From the NCBI GenBank assembly GCA_964386405.1, contig CAYLRW010000031.1, positions 1 to 18,621 of the forward strand: 18,621 bases of DNA. The letters run 5' to 3'. Position 1 is the first letter of the stretch. Each line of letters begins with the position of its first letter. The translations under genes were made by a program, and so were the position numbers. Shown in pieces: positions 15,058 to 18,621 of the stretch. The notes under the pieces were generated by a model. That model was not told the DNA's origin. It worked only from the letters and a program-made list of their open reading frames with translations, and searched no databases. This stretch comes from RZYP01 sp964386405. GTDB lineage: Bacteria; Bacillota; Negativicutes; Acidaminococcales; Acidaminococcaceae.

Positions 15058-16764
15058 TTAAGCATTTTCATGACCGTTCGAAGAAAATGTGTCTTCTGCC
15101 GCTTCAGAATTAAACAACTTTCTGACGCTTTGAGAAGCAATCAGCAACGCCAGAATAATCAAAGCAATGGCTACAACAAGCTGTAATCCATCGGTCAGGA
15201 GAGAGAAACCGCCAGTAGTCAGGAATTTATTGACAATCCCATAAATTGACATTAAAAGCGCAATGACTGTAGCACAGAACATGAAGCACATAGGGATATA
15301 AAGCATCCTGCCCTCGCGGCCGGTTACCTTCAGGAACACAGCAAGAGCTATAAGAACCAGTGCGGAGCACAACTGATTGGCGGCACCAAAAAGCGGCCAG
15401 ACATTCATATAACCGCCCAGGCAGAGCAAATAACCAAAAAACAGAGTTATTACGGTAGCAAAGTACTTATTGGTCATGATTTTCTGCATTGAGGTCATTT
15501 TAGCAGGATCTGTTGTATCTCCAGTGAAAAATTCCTGAAAACACATGCGGCCGATACGTCCTACCGAGTCAAGAGTAGTCAAAGCCAAAGCTGATACGCA
15601 CATCGTTATTACACAAGTTGCCACATGTTTTGATAGGCCGAACATGGATAAGAAGTTGCCAACAGAAGCCGAAAAAATCTGGAAAGGTGTCCCTTTCGGC
15701 ATTACTCCGCCGGTAGCTGCGGCACCAACAACAATAAGAGAAACAACGGCAAGAATCGTTTCGATCATCATCGATCCGTAACCAACAAACAACATATCTT
15801 TTTCATTAGATACTGTCTTTGAGGAAGTACCTGAAGAAACCAGACTGTGGAAACCGGAAACTGCTCCGCAGGCAATAGTAATAAACAATATCGGGAACAA
15901 AGGTTTGCCATTAACTTCAAAACCATTAAAAGGAGCCAACTCAATTGTAGGATTAGTAAATACTACGCCAATGACACCACTGGCAATCATACCTAAAAGC
16001 AAGAAAGAACTCAGATAATCACGTGGTTCCATCAAAAGCCACATCGGCATAACTGCTGCCATAAACATATAAGCAAACACGACATAAGTCCAAGTTGTTT
16101 TATCAAAATACAACGGATACGCAATGCCAGCAGCAAGCATACCCAAGATCAAAACAATACCTACCGCCAGTTTCGGCTTCTCTGTTAGTGGATATTTTTT
16201 CAAAAATAAACCAAAAATAATTGCCACAACAATATAGAGCATAGAAATAGAAGCAGCAGCCGCATTCGGCGTTACTTGCGAGCCAGTAGAGGTAAAACCA
16301 TTGAAAGTTCCGGCAACGATATCAGCAAAAGCGGCTGTAATTAAAAGAGTAAACAACCAAGAAAATAGCAAGAACATGCGCTTTCCTGTCCTACCAATAT
16401 ATCTTTCAATAAGCATACCCATGGATTTGCCTTCGTTTTTTACCGAAGCATAGAGAGCGGTAAAATCCTGTACTGCACCAAAAAAGATGCCGCCTACCAT
16501 TAGCCACAGCATGACCGGTACCCAGCCGAACATTGCAGCAATAATAGGACCGGTAACAGGCCCCGCACCAGTAATTGATGAAAATTGATGAGCAAAAACA
16601 GTAAATTTTGACGATGGTACATAGTCGTTGCCATCTTCAAATAAGTAGGCAGGTGTTTTAGCCTTGGGGTCAATACCCCAAATTTTTGTAAGCCAGCGAC
16701 CATAAATAAAATAACCGCTTAAACATACCAAAAGAGCAATTCCTAACAGCGTCAACCCATTCAT
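15058..16764 (-). CDS. cstA: CstA-family transporter (568 aa)
   Basis: This is an inner-membrane carrier with many helices (at least 14 hydrophobic segments). In E. coli the family members CstA and BtsT import pyruvate, and CstA proteins are also linked to peptide uptake. The family core is obvious: FAHQFSSITGAGPVTGPIIA (57-76), MFGWVPVMLWLMVGGIFFGAVQD (78-100) and the central GFHSLVSSGTSSK. At 568 aa it is shorter than E. coli CstA (about 700) and matches the compact forms common in Firmicutes. I chose the ATG at 16764 (MNGLTLL) with AAAGGAAG upstream. A TTG two codons earlier is the alternative. Transcription starts near 17169 and passes through a T-box leader, so expression should rise when a specific tRNA is uncharged. 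A terminator follows. Confidence 0.93.
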   Translation of the reverse strand: MNGLTLLGIALLVCLSGYFIYGRWLTKIWGIDPKAKTPAYLFEDGNDYVPSSKFTVFAHQFSSITGAGPVTGPIIAAMFGWVPVMLWLMVGGIFFGAVQDFTALYASVKNEGKSMGMLIERYIGRTGKRMFLLFSWLFTLLITAAFADIVAGTFNGFTSTGSQVTPNAAAASISMLYIVVAIIFGLFLKKYPLTEKPKLAVGIVLILGMLAAGIAYPLYFDKTTWTYVVFAYMFMAAVMPMWLLMEPRDYLSSFLLLGMIASGVIGVVFTNPTIELAPFNGFEVNGKPLFPILFITIACGAVSGFHSLVSSGTSSKTVSNEKDMLFVGYGSMMIETILAVVSLIVVGAAATGGVMPKGTPFQIFSASVGNFLSMFGLSKHVATCVITMCVSALALTTLDSVGRIGRMCFQEFFTGDTTDPAKMTSMQKIMTNKYFATVITLFFGYLLCLGGYMNVWPLFGAANQLCSALVLIALAVFLKVTGREGRMLYIPMCFMFCATVIALLMSIYGIVNKFLTTGGFSLLTDGLQLVVAIALIILALLIASQSVRKLFNSEAAEDTFSSNGHENA

Positions 16765-16771
16765 AATCAAA

Positions 16772-16831
16772 TTACTTCCTTTCAGATTCTTGCTTGCGCC
16801 AAAATGTCGCGATCATTTCTTCGCAAGCCAT
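16772..16831 (-). CDS. Possible 19-codon leader ORF before cstA
   Basis: An ATG at 16831 opens a 19-codon frame beginning MACEEMIATFW whose TAA overlaps the cstA ribosome site (AAAGGAAG). No good ribosome site precedes it. The same segment forms a hairpin: GCTTGCG with CGCAAGC, and a nested AAATG with CATTT. The frame may be chance. If translated, it could couple to cstA. Confidence 0.2.
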   Translation of the reverse strand: MACEEMIATFWRKQESERK

Positions 16832-16879
16832 TTTCAACAGAATATTAAGCAGTTTTTTCTATAGTTTGGTGCGCAAAAA

Positions 16880-17170
16880 CAAAAAACCTTCGTCTTCAAT
16901 ACGCATTAACGTAATTGAAGACGAAGGTTAAACCTCCGCGTTACCACTTCATTTGCCGATTACTCAGCCCTCTCTGTCATATCGGGAAAATTTTTCCGAA
17001 TACGCTTCCTTCTAACGGTAGAAAACCGGACACTGCCTACTATACTTCAGCATTCTGCTCTCAGATGAGAAAAATAAAAGCTTTACGCCAGCTTACACCA
17101 AACGTTGGCTCTCTGTAGAAAAGGTCTTTTATTTCCATGTTCTGTTCATAGCATTTAAATATTCTGTTGA
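16880..17170 (-). promoter_or_regulatory. T-box riboswitch leader of cstA (specifier read as CUC, Leu)
   Basis: All T-box parts are on the minus strand. Stem I has the AG bulge CAGAGAGCC (17107-17115), the distal loop TTTGGTGTAAGC, and a 3' strand that ends CTC-A-TCTGAGAGC. The T-box sequence GAAGTGGTAACGCGG (16936-16950) contains the UGGU bulge at 16943-16946, and its last U suits a tRNA with discriminator A. The mutually exclusive terminator follows. The specifier codon best fits CTC at 17067-17069, because it is followed by A and then by the base helix UCUG, which pairs with CAGA on the 5' side. UUC (Phe), two bases earlier, is the alternative. The canonical AGUA loop-E bases on the 5' side are not obvious. 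Confidence 0.88.
16881..16929 (-). terminator. T-box-controlled terminator before cstA
   Basis: A perfect 16-bp stem (16885-16900 with 16914-16929) plus inner ACG/CGT pairs is followed on the minus strand by TTTTTT and G-TTTTT. The 5' arm CGTCTTCA can instead pair with the T-box side (TGAAG and ACG), forming the alternative antiterminator with a UGGUA bulge. Confidence 0.93.
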
Positions 17171-17175
17171 AAGAC

Positions 17176-17204
17176 AGTGTAACACCAGCTTCATCAACTG
17201 TCAA
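17176..17204 (-). promoter_or_regulatory. Promoter of the T-box/cstA transcript
   Basis: Minus strand: perfect TTGACA (17199-17204), a 17-base spacer, and TACACT (17176-17181). The transcript would start near 17169, about 50 bases before the stem I AG bulge and 405 before cstA. Confidence 0.82.
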
Positions 17205-17241
17205 GTATTTTGGTGATTATTTTTCACTAAAAATAGATTTT

Positions 17242-18336
17242 TTATTCACTAGTAGGGCCAACATACTTTCCATCTGCAAAAATGCCTTCCTCTTTTGTCC
17301 CATCAGCATGTGTTAATACTCCTTTACCATTGTATTTGCTATCTTTGAATTCTCCTTCGTAACAATCGCCATTAGCATACTTAAAGATGCCTTTGCCCTG
17401 CAATCTATTAGCAAAGAATTCTCCTTCATACCTGTCCCCGTTAGCAAAGGTATAAACACCTTTCCCCTGCAAATCGCGATTAACTACTTCACCAACATAG
17501 TGATCCCCATTTTCATATTTACGGTCAACCGTGTATGCTTGTCCTTTCTGCAAAGCAGGAGCAACACCTGCCGTTGCAGCAACATTTGCAGAATTATTTT
17601 CATTATTACTCGTATTGTTATTAACTATTGGAGCCGTTTCACCATTGTTGCCTTGATATTCACCAGGGTAAAATTTTGCGGTAATATTAAAAACTTTTTC
17701 TTTCCCTGCTTGCATAATAACAAATTTAGCAGGCTTAGTTCGGTCTGACTCTTCGAGCATCATACCATTCAAATATTTCTGCTTTTCTTTGCGCACCATA
17801 ATATCATTAATAGAAATCATTACATCGCCGGCTTTTATCCCAGCTTCTTCAAAGGCTGAACCAGGAGTTATTGTCCCTATAAGGTAACCCTCACCGGCTT
17901 TTTTATCTGTAGTTTCATAACCGAATAAGTAGCTTCCATTGAAATAAGTCTTGATATCCTTAATAAATTTATACTGATCAATATACTCTCCAACTTCAGC
18001 AGTTTCTCTCATACCATTCTTTTGAATTATAGTACAATTTTCGCTTATAGATAAAACCACATCATTATTATTTGGGACAAAATTAAAGAGAATTCTTTGT
18101 TCACGGGTACCAGTTGCGCCAAACCAACCGATAGCTACATTTTCAACGTGAAGCATGACCAAACTATACGGATTGAGTGTTTCAACATGGCAGCCAGGTA
18201 TAGTTTGGGTAATTTTGTATATCGCCCTTTCAACAACCATCTGTTGATTAACATTATTGATTACTATACTTGCACCAGCTAAAACCTGAGAACAAAGCAT
18301 CATCAAAAACAAAAATACCAGTAAAATCTTTTTCAT
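17242..18336 (-). CDS. Secreted PDZ and MORN-repeat protein (364 aa)
   Basis: This protein is predicted to be exported, and its function is unknown. A signal peptide (1-20, cleavage after VLA) is followed by an unrecognised domain (about 22-145), and then a PDZ domain (about 148-222) with a GYLIGTITPGSAFEEAGIKAGD core like those of periplasmic proteases and scaffolds. Next come an Asn/Ala-rich linker (228-262) and four MORN repeats of 23 residues (about 275-360), each with the YxGEF/GKG pattern. No protease catalytic domain is present, so the PDZ likely binds a protein terminus or acts as a scaffold. MORN repeats in bacteria are often at the membrane or envelope. The start has GAGGGGG upstream. 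The stop is 38 bases before the cstA promoter, with no clear terminator. Confidence 0.85.
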   Translation of the reverse strand: MKKILLVFLFLMMLCSQVLAGASIVINNVNQQMVVERAIYKITQTIPGCHVETLNPYSLVMLHVENVAIGWFGATGTREQRILFNFVPNNNDVVLSISENCTIIQKNGMRETAEVGEYIDQYKFIKDIKTYFNGSYLFGYETTDKKAGEGYLIGTITPGSAFEEAGIKAGDVMISINDIMVRKEKQKYLNGMMLEESDRTKPAKFVIMQAGKEKVFNITAKFYPGEYQGNNGETAPIVNNNTSNNENNSANVAATAGVAPALQKGQAYTVDRKYENGDHYVGEVVNRDLQGKGVYTFANGDRYEGEFFANRLQGKGIFKYANGDCYEGEFKDSKYNGKGVLTHADGTKEEGIFADGKYVGPTSE

Positions 18337-18408
18337 AAGCTCTTACCCCCTCTTCAATCTTTTCATATACACAAATACACAAAAACAAATGTGCTTAACC
18401 CAAATATA

Positions 18409-18437
18409 ATAATATTCACTTTTCTCTTAAATGTAAA
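18409..18437 (-). promoter_or_regulatory. Probable promoter of the PDZ-MORN gene
   Basis: Minus strand: TTTACA (18432-18437), a 17-base spacer, and TATTAT (18409-18414). Each hexamer has one mismatch. The leader would be about 65 bases. Confidence 0.6.
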
Positions 18438-18522
18438 TAGTGAAATTTTCCAAATATTCGTTTATTATAAACAAAATAAGCACTACACTTCACATTCTGC
18501 AAAAAACATATCACAAAAAGCA

Positions 18523-18551
18523 TTGACAATATTTCTTAATGGTAATATAGT
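18523..18551 (+). promoter_or_regulatory. Promoter reading out of the window to the right
   Basis: Plus strand: TTGACA (18523-18528), a 17-base spacer, and TATAGT (18546-18551). It is divergent from the PDZ-MORN promoter and leads into a T-box-like leader. The remaining intergenic sequence (18438-18522) shows no gene. Confidence 0.82.
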
Positions 18552-18557
18552 ACTTAA

Positions 18558-18621
18558 CAATAAAGGTAAACCGAGGAATAAGAAGAGTAAATACAGCTAT
18601 TTATTTTCAGAGAGCTGCAGA
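18558..18621 (+). promoter_or_regulatory. Partial T-box leader, 5' half of stem I
   Basis: The transcript after the promoter contains AAGAAGAGTAAATA, which carries the AGUA of the specifier-loop 5' strand, and then, 19 bases on, CAGAGAGCTG, the AG-bulge motif of T-box stem I. Motif order and spacing are those of canonical T-boxes. The distal loop, specifier, T-box and terminator lie beyond the window edge, so amino acid and target gene are unknown. Confidence 0.65.

Noticed and set aside
16915..17118. 67-codon plus-strand reading frame
   Set aside because: It is antisense to the T-box leader of cstA, has no ribosome site, and is explained by the RNA structure.
17221..17239. AT-only hairpin after the PDZ-MORN gene as a terminator
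   Set aside because: The stem TATTTTT/AAAAATA has no G-C pairs and no clean T-tract follows, so it is too weak to call.
17242..17515. DNA-level tandem repeat in the MORN region
   Set aside because: The 69-base periodicity reflects the protein repeats. The DNA copies have diverged and show no recent duplication.

Overview
The window looks like a chromosomal segment of a low-GC Firmicute, most likely a diderm one (Negativicutes-like). This is inferred from T-box leaders, strong AGGAGG-type ribosome binding sites, near-consensus sigma-A promoters and tRNAs with encoded CCA, seen together with an HlyD-type periplasmic adaptor and secreted PDZ/MORN and lipase proteins. Nothing in the window proves the taxon. 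Almost every gene is on the minus strand. The exceptions are one ABC-F gene and a leader that starts at the right edge.

Layout. Positions 1-1620 hold two tRNA transcription units (Gly-Pro and Val-Glu-Asn, all minus) flanking a D-2-hydroxyacid dehydrogenase gene with a terminator-like hairpin in its leader. Positions 1634-3800 hold a YhcH/YjgK/YiaL-family gene and a divergent YkpA/YbiT-like ABC-F ATPase. A bidirectional terminator then separates the ABC-F gene from a lipase-amidohydrolase pair (3832-6127). Positions 6171-8114 hold housekeeping genes: a cold-shock protein, a GIY-YIG protein, a cyclophilin and a gamma-carbonic-anhydrase-like protein, with their terminators and promoters.

Positions 8143-14774 are an efflux region. 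A four-gene HlyD / double-ATPase / permease / permease unit is arranged like E. coli ybhGFSR, and an MdtG-like MFS transporter with its own extended -10 promoter follows it. An AT-rich perfect inverted repeat lies upstream of the unit and could be an operator or a hairpin.

Positions 14952-17204 hold cstA (pyruvate/peptide transporter family). It is preceded by a complete T-box riboswitch with stem I, the T-box sequence and a terminator. The specifier is best read as CUC (Leu), with UUC (Phe) as the alternative. The last gene (17242-18336) encodes a secreted PDZ + MORN-repeat protein. At the right edge a plus-strand promoter leads into what looks like the first half of a second T-box stem I, so an amino-acid-regulated gene probably lies just outside the window.

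The most interesting points are the T-box control of cstA, the complementary degeneracy of the two nucleotide sites in the fused efflux ATPase, the uncharacterised C-terminal domain on the lipase, and the hairpin in the dehydrogenase leader. I found no CRISPR array, insertion sequence, prophage or toxin-antitoxin system.
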